From: a bacterium
GTDB taxonomy: Bacteria > Electryoneota > Electryoneia > Electryoneales > Electryoneaceae
NCBI GenBank assembly: GCA_020444425.1
Contig: JAHLLB010000022.1
Location: 1 to 64,000 of the forward strand
DNA: 64,000 nucleotides
Direction of reading: 5' to 3'
Shown: positions 43,303-52,626 of the stretch, in pieces
How positions within the stretch are numbered: position 1 is the first letter of the stretch
Layout of the letters: every line of letters begins with the position of its first letter
Position numbers and translations under genes: made by a program
Notes under the pieces: generated by a model
Seen by the model: the letters and a program-made list of their open reading frames with translations, nothing else
Databases searched by the model: none
Told to the model about the DNA's origin: nothing

Positions 43303-46300
43303 TCATTTGAGCACGACAAGCTTGCGTGTTGCGACGGATGGTTTCCCAGCAGCCTGTGTTCCGTCAACAATCTCGGCGTGGACGAAATAGATCCCGCTGG
43401 CAAGGGTTGATCCGTCCACGGTGAGGGTGTGCGTTCCGGGGGCGTGGGGGCCATGCGCGAGGGTTATCACCTCCTGCCCGAGCACATTGAATAGGGAGAC
43501 ATTCAGGTCGCCGGGTGCCGGCAGCGTGACAGTCACCATCGCGGACGCGTTGAACGGGTTCGGGAAGACGGGAGCGAGGGAAAACTGTCGCGCGACGGGA
43601 TTTCGGGAGGTCTCACTCACAGATACCGGCGGCAGGAACAAACGTTGCGCCCGCAGGTGATCGCGTCCGTAGTAGGGGATATCCAGTTTGTCATCCCACC
43701 AGCCCAGCAGCAGGCCGCCCGCGCCATCCTCTTCGATCCGCCACAGCTCGTTGAGCTCGTTGAAGGTGATCGTCTCGTCACCCGGTTCACCGTATTCACT
43801 GATGGTGAAACACTGCATTACGTAGCCCAGATCAGGAAGATCAATACCGAGGGTGATATACGCGCCGCCGTTTTCGGTCATGGCGATGCGGATCTCGTCC
43901 GCGTCCCAGCTCAGTGGGTGTTGGAAAACAGACGATCCGGTTTCCACGGTGAACTTGTCCGCGAACCCTTGCCCGGCATAATTCCACGAGATCCAGAAGC
44001 TGTCGTCCTGCGGGGAGTAGATGCTCGCGGTCAACCCCTCATACGGCGAGATGAAATCGTCCTCGAGCAATAGCGGTTCGTTACCCCAAATCAGGGTGCC
44101 GTCGGCGTCGACAGCCTGGGCGTACAGTTCATGCGAGGCGCTGACCCAGATGACGATCACGCGGGCGTTCGTCGCGACAGAGACTATCCGGGTTTGTGGT
44201 TCGTTGTCCGGCATGGATAGTTGTTGAGACCAGACCGTTTCGCCCGAACTGGATAATGCGGTGACAAACATGGAGTCCGCGGCGCGATACGGAATCAGAA
44301 TCCGGTCTTCCGGCAGCAGTTTTGCGAGACCATACGGCCAGGCACCCTGGGCGGCGAGCACAACGTAGTCGCCGTCCCCCTCGCTCCACAGCGGGTCGCC
44401 GTCTGGGGATAGATGCGCGACGAAGGTGCCGCTGAAGTTCTCAGTGTAGTTTTTGAAATTGCCGGTGATAAAGACACCGTCCTCCCCGAAGCACTCCATG
44501 ACTCTCGGTTCGATGGTTCCGTGAAACGTGGCGGTTCCCCAGATGTCTACACCGGCCGGGTCCCAGAGCGGAGAGCCGTCCGGGTCGAACTTCTGTACGA
44601 CGGTCTCACGGCTGCCGTCCTGTTCGAAGATCAACGCGTTCGCGAAGTAGAAGCCTCCTTCGTGGCTGGGGGTTAGAGTGCACTGGAAACTGACCGGATA
44701 ATCGGAGGTGTCGGGCAGGTCCGGGTAAACCGGCACGCCGCCGGGTTCAAACAGTGGCGTGCCGGATTCGTCATCGAGGATCTGCATGTACGGCAGCCGG
44801 CAGTTGCTGTCCCCGAAACGGTTGTCATCCCACGCAAAGGCGACAGTGCCCGCCGCGTGCGTCATGTCGAACGAGTGGGTTGGACGGATCCACCCATTGA
44901 TCGCCTGGAAGGCGTTGACGCCCTCCGGCGGGAAGACTCGGGATTGGGTCGCGATGTCGAGCAGGTTGTACTGCAGGCTGACGTACGGGCCTTCTTCCAG
45001 GAGGGCGACGCAAGAGACGTGCTCGTCGGTGGGGCCGAGGATCAGTTGATCGTTGATGCTGAATGGCAGGTCAATATCGCCCGGAGTGTTGCTGCCCTCG
45101 GAGTTGACGTGAAAGGTGCGTAGCGACCACTGATCCCGCACCGCGACGGACGCCCCGCCCTGGCCATCGGACGCCGCGCCGATAAAATCGCGGAAATGGC
45201 CCTGGTGCAGCAGGACGGGTTCAGACCAGAATGTCTGTACAGTGTCGACCAATCCCAGTTTGTGCGCCCGTAAAAAGCCGTCCAGGTTTGTGGACCGGTA
45301 GGCGATCAGGATGGCGGAGCCGGGGTCGGATTCGACGAGTGCCAAGGGTATATGGGACGGGCCATCGACGGGAATCAGTACTTCGCCGTAGTAGCCGTTG
45401 ACCCGCCAGCCAGTTGGGAGCACGTGGCCTAGATTGAGGCTCTGGTTGTACCAGTTGTATCGGCGGGTAGACGCAAAGTACACACCACCCTCACCGTCCG
45501 AACAGTAACAGAAATTGATCGCATTGACGGTCGCCGGTGGACTCCACAGGATGTCACCCTCCGCTGTAACCCGCTGCATGAAGGCTGTATCCTGATTCTG
45601 CCAGACGACGATCACATCTCCGTCGTCAGCGGGCAGAACAGACAGGCTGTCTCCGCTACTGTAACCTGAACTCGGGCTGGAACGGAGCGAAACACCGTCC
45701 GCGGGCCAGGTTGGATCACACGAACCGTCTGCGAGCAGGAGCCGGAACAGCCGGACATCCCAAAGGTGCGGGTAGTCCGGGTCTTCGTCCACGGCGGCGG
45801 CGACAAACAGGCCATCGTCCACCGGCAGCACCGCGATTTTTCCAGCGGTGGGGTCGCCAGGCAGCAGCGGCAGGGCGTCATACGGATCGCCGCCGGGTTC
45901 CTGCCACAGCGGGTAGCCGTCGCCGTCGAAACGCTGCAGGTACGGCGAACCTTCCCGATAGTCGTTGCCGTCGCCACGGCTGTCGAGCCACGCCAGTACC
46001 CAGCCGTCGCTGGTTGTGGTACCAGTGCATTGGAATTGCGCGCCGGGGGCGGTGATTAACGGGCGCCCGTCCTCCTCCCACAGCTTGTTACCGTCGGCTT
46101 CCAGCAACTGGCCGTAGAAGTCGTAGTCGCCACTGCGTGGATCGGTCCAGACGAGCAGACCCTGCCCCGGCTGATGTCCAGACAACAGCAACTCGGGTAG
46201 CGGTTCGTACATGCCGCGGATCGGGACACCGTCTTCCGGTTCCCAGAGGATTTGCGCGGAAAGGTTGCCAGCCGAGATGGCCAGGAGCAGGCTGGCGAGC

Positions 46301-46320
46301 AGCAGGGGAAGAAGCCGTTT
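43303..46320 (-). CDS. Large secreted propeller-like protein with T9SS sorting domain (paralogue 1)
   Basis: A 1005-residue exported protein. After the signal peptide (KRLLPLLLASLLLAISAGNLSA) it has WEPEDGVPIRG and repeated WxDxRxGDYDFYGQLLxADGxxLW-type units. These are shared with the gene at 60759-63698 (WEPNDGVQVF; WSDGRGYYRSYYGQLLNAQGEELW). Blades of the form VVVWQNQDTAFMQRVTAEGDILW and VIWVSASHELYAQAVDADGTLIW recur about every 50-60 residues, suggesting one or more beta-propellers. The T9SS domain (VFPNPFNASAMVTVTL ... SGIYFVHAEIVDG) has an extra ~10-residue insert (TQAAGKPSVATR) before the final KLVVLK. ATG 46320 has TGTGAGGTT upstream; an in-frame start at 46341 lacks it. Function is unknown. 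Confidence 0.82.
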   Translation of the reverse strand, partial: KRLLPLLLASLLLAISAGNLSAQILWEPEDGVPIRGMYEPLPELLLSGHQPGQGLLVWTDPRSGDYDFYGQLLEADGNKLWEEDGRPLITAPGAQFQCTGTTTSDGWVLAWLDSRGDGNDYREGSPYLQRFDGDGYPLWQEPGGDPYDALPLLPGDPTAGKIAVLPVDDGLFVAAAVDEDPDYPHLWDVRLFRLLLADGSCDPTWPADGVSLRSSPSSGYSSGDSLSVLPADDGDVIVVWQNQDTAFMQRVTAEGDILWSPPATVNAINFCYCSDGEGGVYFASTRRYNWYNQSLNLGHVLPTGWRVNGYYGEVLIPVDGPSHIPLALVESDPGSAILIAYRSTNLDGFLRAHKLGLVDTVQTFWSEPVLLHQGHFRDFIGAASDGQGGASVAVRDQWSLRTFHVNSEGSNTPGDIDLPFSINDQLILGPTDEHVSCVALLEEGPYVSLQYNLLDIATQSRVFPPEGVNAFQAINGWIRPTHSFDMTHAAGTVAFAWDDNRFGDSNCRLPYMQILDDESGTPLFEPGGVPVYPDLPDTSDYPVSFQCTLTPSHEGGFYFANALIFEQDGSRETVVQKFDPDGSPLWDPAGVDIWGTATFHGTIEPRVMECFGEDGVFITGNFKNYTENFSGTFVAHLSPDGDPLWSEGDGDYVVLAAQGAWPYGLAKLLPEDRILIPYRAADSMFVTALSSSGETVWSQQLSMPDNEPQTRIVSVATNARVIVIWVSASHELYAQAVDADGTLIWGNEPLLLEDDFISPYEGLTASIYSPQDDSFWISWNYAGQGFADKFTVETGSSVFQHPLSWDADEIRIAMTENGGAYITLGIDLPDLGYVMQCFTISEYGEPGDETITFNELNELWRIEEDGAGGLLLGWWDDKLDIPYYGRDHLRAQRLFLPPVSVSETSRNPVARQFSLAPVFPNPFNASAMVTVTLPAPGDLNVSLFNVLGQEVITLAHGPHAPGTHTLTVDGSTLASGIYFVHAEIVDGTQAAGKPSVATRKLVVLK

Positions 46321-46650
46321 CATACAGAACCTCACAGGCATTTGATAGATTCTGGAATGTACAGGGTGACGGGTTTGAAATCCAGCGCAGCCGCGATATT
46401 CGCTTTGTTATTCCAGAATTTGGCGTGGTTGGTTGGTGAGTCACGCGTCTCGGATCGGTTGCTGAAACAGTGGTTAGGCACTCCTACCCGTTTGGCGGTA
46501 AGGGACAAAGTTCTCTATCTTGGGCACTGTTATGCACCCCCTTTCACAAGCAGGTGTGAAAGTACCGTCGAATGGAGAGTTGCGACGGAAGGCCGGTGAG
46601 GTCAGACGCCAGAGGGTTGGCTGGATTCGGACGAGTTGGTCCTGCCTGGC

Positions 46651-46801
46651 GTATCCGCGTTTGCAGGCAAACACGGGCACATTCCGGGTGTGATAGATCC
46701 TGGGGTGTCGCATCCGCGTTTGCAAGCAAACACGGGCACATTCCGGGTGTGATTGATCCTGGGGTGTCGCGTCCGCGTTTGCAAGCAAACACGGGCACAT
46801 T
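46651..46801. repeat. 59-bp tandem repeat x ~2.6 with CCGCGTTTGC hairpin, upstream of the QmoC-like gene
   Basis: CCGCGTTTGCA begins at 46655, 46714 and 46773, an exact 59-bp period. Each unit holds a CCGCGTTTGC-AA-GCAAACACGG hairpin and GGGCACATTCCGGGTGTGAT. Copies are nearly identical; the first has one change in the loop (CAGG for CAAG). The remaining parts of 46342-46902 show no gene. Confidence 0.9.
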
Positions 46802-46902
46802 CGGCTGCTGTGGTCGCGGGGATCTCCTGTTCGCCGGCTGTTGTGTGTAACCCTGGTACGTGACAAAAGGTGCAATCTGCGAACCCGATGAGGAGATGGA
46901 TG

Positions 46903-48216
46903 ATGGGTGAGCGTGTGACGATGACTCCGGATGTCGATTTCATCCGGAAGGTGCAGGAAGCTGGCGGTGGCACGTTGAAGAAGTGTTACCAGTGCGCGAC
47001 CTGCAGCACGGTCTGTGAGTTGTCTCCGGCGGACAAACCGTTCCCACGCAAGGAGATGTTGTGGGCGCAGTGGGGCATGCGTGACAAGCTGATTTCCGAT
47101 CCGGACATCTGGCTGTGTCACCAGTGCAACGACTGTTCGACACGGTGTCCGCGTGGTGCGAAACCGGGCGATGTGCTGGCGGCGATCCGTGCGCACATTT
47201 ACGAGACATTCACGTTCCCGCGTTTCATGGGCAAGGCGCTGGCGTCTCCGGCGGCGTTGCCGATCCTGTTGCTGGTGCCGGCGTTGATCGTGGCCGGGTT
47301 GATCTTCCTCAACATCCAGTTCAACCAGGAAGCGTTGCAGCACGAGTTCGGCGTTCATGAACAGGTGACATTGTCGACGTTCTTCAACACGCCTGAAGTT
47401 CACCTGACGTCCTTTGTGCCGGCGGGGTATACGGAGATGCTGTTCATCTTCGGCAACCTGGTGATTTTCCTGATCGCGGCGGTCGGGTTGCTGCGGTTCT
47501 GGAAGCAGTTGCAGCATTCGGCCGCGCCTGGCGGTGGGCCGGGCTTTGTGCCGGCGTTGCTGCAGACGCTGGGCGACGTGTTCACGCACAAGTACTTCGG
47601 CGAATGCGGGCAGAACCGTCCGCGCCAGCTGGCGCACCTGTTCGTGATGTACGGTTTCCTGTTCGCGGCAGCCGCGGCGGGGCTGGCGTTGCTGCGTGTG
47701 ATCAACACGAGCCTCGGCTTGATTCCCGGCGACTGGTTCATGTACGGGCATGATCCGTCAAACCTGCCGAGCCCGATCAAGTGGGTTGGTTTGATCGGTG
47801 GCCTGGGCCTGTTTGTCGGCGGGCTGATGATGGTTGTCCGCCGCAACACCAACGCGGACGGCGTCGGCGCCAATGGGTACGCCGACAAGCTGTTCCTGTG
47901 GATGGTGTTCTGGGTTGGCACGACGGGCATGTTGAGCTGGCTGCTGCGTTGGGCCGGTCAGCCGACGGTAGCCTATCCGCTGTATTACATCCACATCGTT
48001 GTCGTCTTCTTCCTGTTGTGGTACATGCCGTACAGCAAGTTTGCGCACATGCTGTACCGTGGCCTGGCGATGGTCTGGGCACGCCAGAACATGCGGCAGT
48101 TTGGCAAGGAAGCGACGGCTGGCGCGCGCACGATGGCGCCGCAGCCGACGGTCGCGCCCGTGGCGGCGATGGACGATGCTGACGAAGAAAAGGAAGCGCA
48201 GCCTGCGACCGCGTAG
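46903..48216 (+). CDS. QmoC-like membrane iron-sulfur/b-type cytochrome subunit
   Basis: A 437-residue fusion of HdrC-like and HdrE-like domains, as in QmoC of the quinone-interacting membrane oxidoreductase. Two 4Fe-4S motifs lie in the N-terminal ~110 residues: CYQCATCSTVC and CHQCNDCSTRCPRG. About six transmembrane helices follow from SPAALPILLLVPALIVAGLIF. Among them is HKYFGECGQNRPRQLAHLFVMYGF, where QmoC/NarI-type proteins carry heme-ligand histidines. The C-terminal tail is acidic. It would pass electrons between the quinone pool and a cytoplasmic HdrA-type partner, but no qmoA or qmoB lies adjacent, so the partner is unknown. ATG 46903 has GAGGAG 7 nt upstream; ATG 46900 is equally possible. 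Confidence 0.85.
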   Translation: MGERVTMTPDVDFIRKVQEAGGGTLKKCYQCATCSTVCELSPADKPFPRKEMLWAQWGMRDKLISDPDIWLCHQCNDCSTRCPRGAKPGDVLAAIRAHIYETFTFPRFMGKALASPAALPILLLVPALIVAGLIFLNIQFNQEALQHEFGVHEQVTLSTFFNTPEVHLTSFVPAGYTEMLFIFGNLVIFLIAAVGLLRFWKQLQHSAAPGGGPGFVPALLQTLGDVFTHKYFGECGQNRPRQLAHLFVMYGFLFAAAAAGLALLRVINTSLGLIPGDWFMYGHDPSNLPSPIKWVGLIGGLGLFVGGLMMVVRRNTNADGVGANGYADKLFLWMVFWVGTTGMLSWLLRWAGQPTVAYPLYYIHIVVVFFLLWYMPYSKFAHMLYRGLAMVWARQNMRQFGKEATAGARTMAPQPTVAPVAAMDDADEEKEAQPATA

Positions 48217-48251
48217 GGGATAGCACGACACGGAACTGTCGTGGAACGCAG

Positions 48252-48284
48252 AAGCCGCGTCTTGATAACCAGACGCGGCTTTGC
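48252..48284. terminator. Terminator between convergent genes
   Basis: AAGCCGCGTCT (48252-48262) pairs with AGACGCGGCTT (48271-48281), loop TGATAACC, followed by TTGCATGTTT. It sits 35 bp after the QmoC-like stop and before the convergent lipoprotein stop. Confidence 0.8.
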
Positions 48285-48304
48285 ATGTTTATACAACCAA
48301 GGGG

Positions 48305-49426
48305 CTACAAATCGTCGCGCTCGATGTAGAATTTACCTGTACCGGTTTCGCCGAGCAGTTGCATTCGACCATCATCCATCAGGATCATTTCGTGGAAATC
48401 GTTGTCGCTAATCGTACTGCCATAACTGCGTTCATCGAGGAGTTCACGTCCCAAATCAAACTGCAGTTGTACAACATGTGAATTCCAGTCACCGTCGATG
48501 TCATTGATACCCAATGCCACCAGCGAACCATCCTCAGTCACCGCGATGGCTTTGCCTTGGGACGATGTGGTATGTACATGCAGGTGTGACCACTCCTCGC
48601 CGCCGTTTGGAAGGAACTCGATAATCGCCATTTGGTTGTCCTCTTGATCAATCACCGTTCCGACAATCACGTACGTGTCGATTCGGGTGGCGGCCATCGA
48701 GATTTCGTCGCCGACAAATTCGGGAGCGAAGAGGATGATGGACTCGTTGTTATGCCCTGCCTGGTCATAGAACTGCAGGGTGAGCACGGGTCCGATCTCG
48801 ATTTCATCCTTGTAGACAGCCAGCACGACCCGGTTTGCCGCATCCGTGGTGATGGCGAACATCGAGCGTTCAGCAGGTTCGGTAACCTGCCACAGCACCG
48901 TCGAATCCTGCGACACGGCCATCAGGTGAACGCTCTGGTCGGTGCTTTCGTAGCTGGCGAGGATGAACGTGCCATCGTCACGGATCAAACCACGATCCGC
49001 AGTTGTTTCGACCGACCATACCTTGTTCCCGCCGCGCATCATCGTCGCTTGACCGTCCTCGGTAATCACCAGCACTTCTGACAAGGATACCGGGATCACT
49101 CCAGTCACAACGGCCGGGAACTCCCAACTCATCAGGTACTTGCCATCCGGTCCGAAGCGTCCCACCCAGCCTTCGCCGCTGTCGAAGACTTCTCCGCCAA
49201 CGAATACGTATCCGTCTGATGTGCTACCCAGATCATGGACCTCGATTCCGACAATTTCGAGGACAAAGTACCCGTTCAGCGCGTGTTCATACTCCTGAAT
49301 GCCGGTTGGTACCGAAGACTCCTCGCACGCGGAAAACAGGACGAGCAGAAGCACCACAACCAGCACCGCGGGGGTCAGCTTGCGGGTTGTGTTCCGCGTG
49401 CGACGTTGCCGGGGGGCGGCGTTCAC
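48305..49426 (-). CDS. Lipoprotein with propeller-like repeats (downstream of pair)
   Basis: A 373-residue predicted lipoprotein. A basic N-terminus (RQRRTRNTTRKL) and hydrophobic segment lead to a lipobox LFSAC. Beta-rich repeats follow, of the form TSDGYVFVGGEVFDSGEGW, IRDDGTFILASYES and TEDGSLVALGINDIDG, resembling the propeller blades of the secreted proteins in this window. There is no T9SS sorting domain, so it should be lipid-anchored instead. Its ATG overlaps the stop of the upstream lipoprotein gene by 4 bp (49423-49426), implying translational coupling and joint function. The role is unknown. Confidence 0.78.
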   Translation of the reverse strand: MNAAPRQRRTRNTTRKLTPAVLVVVLLLVLFSACEESSVPTGIQEYEHALNGYFVLEIVGIEVHDLGSTSDGYVFVGGEVFDSGEGWVGRFGPDGKYLMSWEFPAVVTGVIPVSLSEVLVITEDGQATMMRGGNKVWSVETTADRGLIRDDGTFILASYESTDQSVHLMAVSQDSTVLWQVTEPAERSMFAITTDAANRVVLAVYKDEIEIGPVLTLQFYDQAGHNNESIILFAPEFVGDEISMAATRIDTYVIVGTVIDQEDNQMAIIEFLPNGGEEWSHLHVHTTSSQGKAIAVTEDGSLVALGINDIDGDWNSHVVQLQFDLGRELLDERSYGSTISDNDFHEMILMDDGRMQLLGETGTGKFYIERDDL

Positions 49427-50565
49427 GGTTCCATTTCCTCACGCACAATGACCACCTGCCCTTTGGTCAGGCTGGCCGTCGTCATGTAGTAGGACAGCTG
49501 GATCAGGTTGTCGTCAAGTATGGCAACGTCCAGCGGTATGGCGCCTTGGTGCGGGAATGTTTCACCGTATTCACGTGTCCAGATGATATTCCCGGCGGCG
49601 TCAAAGCGTCTCAGTCTGATCGGGGCGGCGCTGAGTTCCTGGGTCAGGAGCAACAAACCGTTGTCACTCGCCGGTTCGATATCATGTCGCGAATACTCCA
49701 ACTCAGAGTTGGTGTATTGCCAGGCTATTGCGCCGGAAGCGTCCCACACGCACATGATATTCTGAATCAAAGCCCCTTCAACCTCCAGTACCCCAAAAGC
49801 AGCGAAGCCACCATCGGCAAGTGCCACGAAGGTTTGGACCAACGAGACGAACTCTGGATCGGCTATCGTACGTGTTTGCTGAGTTGATCCATCGGCCGAG
49901 ATGATGCGAACCCCAGTGATCGGAATGGGTGAAATCGGATCGTCGTTGGACAGAGTTTGCAGCAGCAGTGCGGTGTCGCCGTTCGGTATCCGGGCAGCGC
50001 CGACAGCGAGTTCGTGCGGCTCACGTTCAAAGCTGGTCGACCACAGGGTGACACCGAGCGCGTTAACGGCGGTGACGTGGATCAGCGTGTCTTCTACGCC
50101 TTCGTGCCCGGCGAGGATCACGCTTCCGTCTGGACGGGGCAGAGTGGAGGTCGCCGGGATATCGAGCAGCCAGTCGACACCACCTTCGGAATTGTACTTG
50201 AGCGGCGTCGGCGTGCCGGAACCGACGCAGCCATAGTCAACCGTCGCGTGGATATCGCTTGCGATGAAGTCCTCGCCGTCCGTTTCGAACAGGGTCTCGC
50301 CGTACGGTGAGATACGCAGCACGTTGAGGCCGTAATTCTCCGCCGGGCTCGCACCGAACAGGGTTGTCCCGAGAAGGAAGACATCTCCGCCGGGGGACGT
50401 GTCCGCGGTAAAGACCTGCGGATAGTCAAGCGTATCCGAGACGAACACGCCGGCGTCGGGCAATGGATCATCGACCGTTCGTACAACCTCGCCGTCTTCA
50501 CAGCCGGCCAGCAGGACAAGGGCGGAAAGCAGCAGAACGAGTAAAAGTAAGAATCGGGCACGCAT
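49423..50565 (-). CDS. Lipoprotein with propeller-like repeats (upstream of pair)
   Basis: A 380-residue predicted lipoprotein with a strong leader (RARFLLLLVLLLSALVLLAGC), lipobox LAGC and acidic start EDGEVVR. Blades such as PRPDGSVILAGHEG, IPNGDTALLLQTL, ALADGGFAAFGVLE and ASDNNGLLLLTQE-like sequence (ASDNGLLLLTQE) recur at ~50-residue spacing. It resembles the downstream lipoprotein in layout but is not closely similar. It has no sorting domain. The upstream region 50566-50651 separates it from a glycosyltransferase on the same strand. Confidence 0.78.
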   Translation of the reverse strand: MRARFLLLLVLLLSALVLLAGCEDGEVVRTVDDPLPDAGVFVSDTLDYPQVFTADTSPGGDVFLLGTTLFGASPAENYGLNVLRISPYGETLFETDGEDFIASDIHATVDYGCVGSGTPTPLKYNSEGGVDWLLDIPATSTLPRPDGSVILAGHEGVEDTLIHVTAVNALGVTLWSTSFEREPHELAVGAARIPNGDTALLLQTLSNDDPISPIPITGVRIISADGSTQQTRTIADPEFVSLVQTFVALADGGFAAFGVLEVEGALIQNIMCVWDASGAIAWQYTNSELEYSRHDIEPASDNGLLLLTQELSAAPIRLRRFDAAGNIIWTREYGETFPHQGAIPLDVAILDDNLIQLSYYMTTASLTKGQVVIVREEMEP

Positions 50566-50651
50566 GATGTCCCCCGGGATGCGATGATACCCACACGTTG
50601 ATAGCTACAATAACCTACACTCGGGGATGTGGATGTCGCAAGGAATGGGGA

Positions 50652-51485
50652 TCAATCGCTCGGTTTGTGTCCGCTGACGCTGAGCCGTGTGCGGGAGACC
50701 GTGGCCGCGTGACCGCTGCGGATCAGGCCGGCTTTGGTGTAGCGGAGGAATTTCTCGTAGCCGGTGGATACGGCGAGCAGGGCGCCGTGGGTGCCATCGA
50801 GGAAGCCGCGTTGCAGCAGGTATTTTTTGACGAAGGCGGCGAGCCCGTGGCGGATGCCGGGTGCGAGTCCGGCGCGGCGGTTCGGGTCGGCGGCGATTTT
50901 CTCGGCGGCGAGGGTGCTGTAGAGATCGATCTTCGCGAGGTAGCCGGCGAAGGTTGGGTTGGTGTGGTGATCGAGCGGGTGATACAGCCGGCGGACGGGT
51001 CCGTTGACGATGATCTTTTCGTGCACCGTGTCGCCGGAAACGCTGAACAGCGTGCGTTTCATCAGCCGCAGCACCCAGTCACGGTCCCAGCCACCATGCC
51101 GCATCTCATGGCCGAGGAAGAAGGAACGGCGGGGCAGTTCGTAGCCGTCGGCGTCCGGCTTGGCGATGGTGCTGAGGATTTCTTCGGCGAGGGCGGGGGG
51201 AATGCGTTCGTCGGCGTCGAGGGATAACACCCAGTCGCCGGTGGCGAGTTCCAGCGCACGGCCCTTGGTCTGTCCGAAGCCATCCCAGTCCAGTTCAACG
51301 ACCGTCGCGCCGTGTTGTTTCGCCAGTTCCCGGGTACGGTCGGTGGAGCCGGTGTCCGCGACGATGCGTTCATCGGCGAACGTGCACGACTCGAGGCACG
51401 CGTCAATGTTGAGCGCTTCGTCCTTCGTCATGATGACGATGGACAGAGTCGGACGGTCGCTATTTCCCTGACCGTATTCGGTCAT
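50652..51485 (-). CDS. Family 2 glycosyltransferase, WaaE/KdtX-like
   Basis: A 277-residue cytoplasmic-face glycosyltransferase. The GT-A core is clear: LSIVIMTKDEALNIDACLESC, ERIVADTGSTDRTRELA, GFGQTKGRALELATGDWVLSLDADERI (DxD motif in DADE) and LPRRSFFLGHEMRHGGWDRDWVLRL. This order matches the LPS-core glucosyltransferase group WaaE/KdtX, which adds sugar to the inner core. The protein may therefore act in lipopolysaccharide or another surface glycan. ATG 51485 overlaps the stop of the upstream glycosyltransferase by 4 bp; a longer in-frame extension upstream lies inside that gene and is rejected. Confidence 0.85.
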   Translation of the reverse strand: MTEYGQGNSDRPTLSIVIMTKDEALNIDACLESCTFADERIVADTGSTDRTRELAKQHGATVVELDWDGFGQTKGRALELATGDWVLSLDADERIPPALAEEILSTIAKPDADGYELPRRSFFLGHEMRHGGWDRDWVLRLMKRTLFSVSGDTVHEKIIVNGPVRRLYHPLDHHTNPTFAGYLAKIDLYSTLAAEKIAADPNRRAGLAPGIRHGLAAFVKKYLLQRGFLDGTHGALLAVSTGYEKFLRYTKAGLIRSGHAATVSRTRLSVSGHKPSD

Positions 51486-52543
51486 CCGGAACTCCGGGCC
51501 AGCATGTCGTTGTACACCGCAAGGTAACGCTTCGCAATCGCCGGTAGGGTGACATTGTCCAGCGCCCACTGTCGCGCCTTGTCCGCCATCGATGCGCGCA
51601 GGGCGGCGTCGTCCAGCAGCCGCGACACATGATCCGCGAGACAAATCGGGTCGCTGTGCGGGCAGGTCAGGCCACGGTCGGCGACACTGTCCCGCATCCC
51701 GCCGGTCAATGTTGAGACGACAGGCACATTGTGCGCGAACGCGTCGTACACGCTGCTGTTCAAGCCCTCGGTCCTGTTTCCGGTGACGAGGAAGACGGTG
51801 AACAGTGCGTACAGGTCTTCGACGCCGTCAATGTGGCCGAGCAGCCGCAGCCGGTCCTGCAGGCCGAAATTCTCGATTCCGGCACGGACCTTGTCGCCCA
51901 TCTGATCGTTACCACACTGGACGACGACAAAATCCTGCCGCCGTTTCGCCAGCTCACGCACGGTTTCGACCAGCAGCCGTGGATCCTTCTGTGGAACAAG
52001 ATCGCCCACCCAGCCGACGATGTTTGTGTCGTGCGGCACATGCAAAGATTCAAGCAAATTTCGAGCACGGTCTGTGTCCAGGTCGCGCGGTTTGACAGCG
52101 GAGGAGATAATCTCGACATCGCGCACGCCGAACTCGATCAATGTGTCGCGAATCGCGGTGCTGATGGCGACGGTGCGGTCGGTGGCGTTGTATTTAAGCA
52201 CCGAGCTGAAGCCATGCGGTTTGAAGTTGACGCGGCGGGTGTAAAGGATCGGGCGGTTGTGCAACGGTTTCGACAGCACGGCGATCGACTGGCCCTTGGC
52301 AGACTGGGCGTGAATCAGGTCGTAGGTGCGGCCGACGGTGGACGTAACCCGGACGGCATCAGCAGTGTTTCGCGCCGGGTGGATGGTGACCGGCAGATCG
52401 CGTACGGACTTGTGCAACGGGTAGTTGTCACGGCAGACCAGGCCGACCTCGACACCTGCGTCGAGCAGGCCCTCGATGGTGTAGACCGTTTGACGCTCAC
52501 CTCCGCGCCAGGTCTTCTCGGTGTTGATCTGCAGGATCCGCAT
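51482..52543 (-). CDS. Family 4 (GT-B) glycosyltransferase
   Basis: A 353-residue glycosyltransferase. N-terminal MRILQINTEKTWRGGERQTVYTIEGLLDAG is the acceptor-side GT-B motif. The donor-binding half has NIVGWVGDLVPQKDPRLLVETVREL, LLGHIDGVEDLYALFTVFLVTGNRTEGLNSSVYDAFAHNVPVV with the conserved acidic residue in TEG, and a glycine-rich TGGMRDSV. It probably works with the overlapping WaaE-like gene on LPS core or another envelope glycan, possibly also feeding the A-type glycan anchor used by T9SS. The last point is speculation. It is divergent from the class II aldolase gene. Confidence 0.87.
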   Translation of the reverse strand: MRILQINTEKTWRGGERQTVYTIEGLLDAGVEVGLVCRDNYPLHKSVRDLPVTIHPARNTADAVRVTSTVGRTYDLIHAQSAKGQSIAVLSKPLHNRPILYTRRVNFKPHGFSSVLKYNATDRTVAISTAIRDTLIEFGVRDVEIISSAVKPRDLDTDRARNLLESLHVPHDTNIVGWVGDLVPQKDPRLLVETVRELAKRRQDFVVVQCGNDQMGDKVRAGIENFGLQDRLRLLGHIDGVEDLYALFTVFLVTGNRTEGLNSSVYDAFAHNVPVVSTLTGGMRDSVADRGLTCPHSDPICLADHVSRLLDDAALRASMADKARQWALDNVTLPAIAKRYLAVYNDMLARSSG

Positions 52544-52626
52544 CCGTTCCCGGGTGCTGGTTGACGTTGTACATTGGCGGCAAGATACGCATTTCCCCGG
52601 GATGCTACCGACTCTGGAGGGGCGAC

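Noticed and set aside
46651-46801. Possible CRISPR array upstream of the QmoC-like gene
   Set aside because: The copies are directly adjacent with an exact 59-bp period and no variable spacers, and there are no cas genes.
46474-47751. A 425-codon minus-strand frame containing repeated CARVCLQTR segments
   Set aside because: It combines the translated 59-bp repeat with the antisense strand of the QmoC-like gene, and has no coherent domain.
51486-51644. N-terminal extension of the WaaE-like glycosyltransferase
   Set aside because: The extension overlaps the upstream glycosyltransferase in another frame, whereas ATG 51485 gives a standard 4-bp overlap and a normal GT2 N-terminus.
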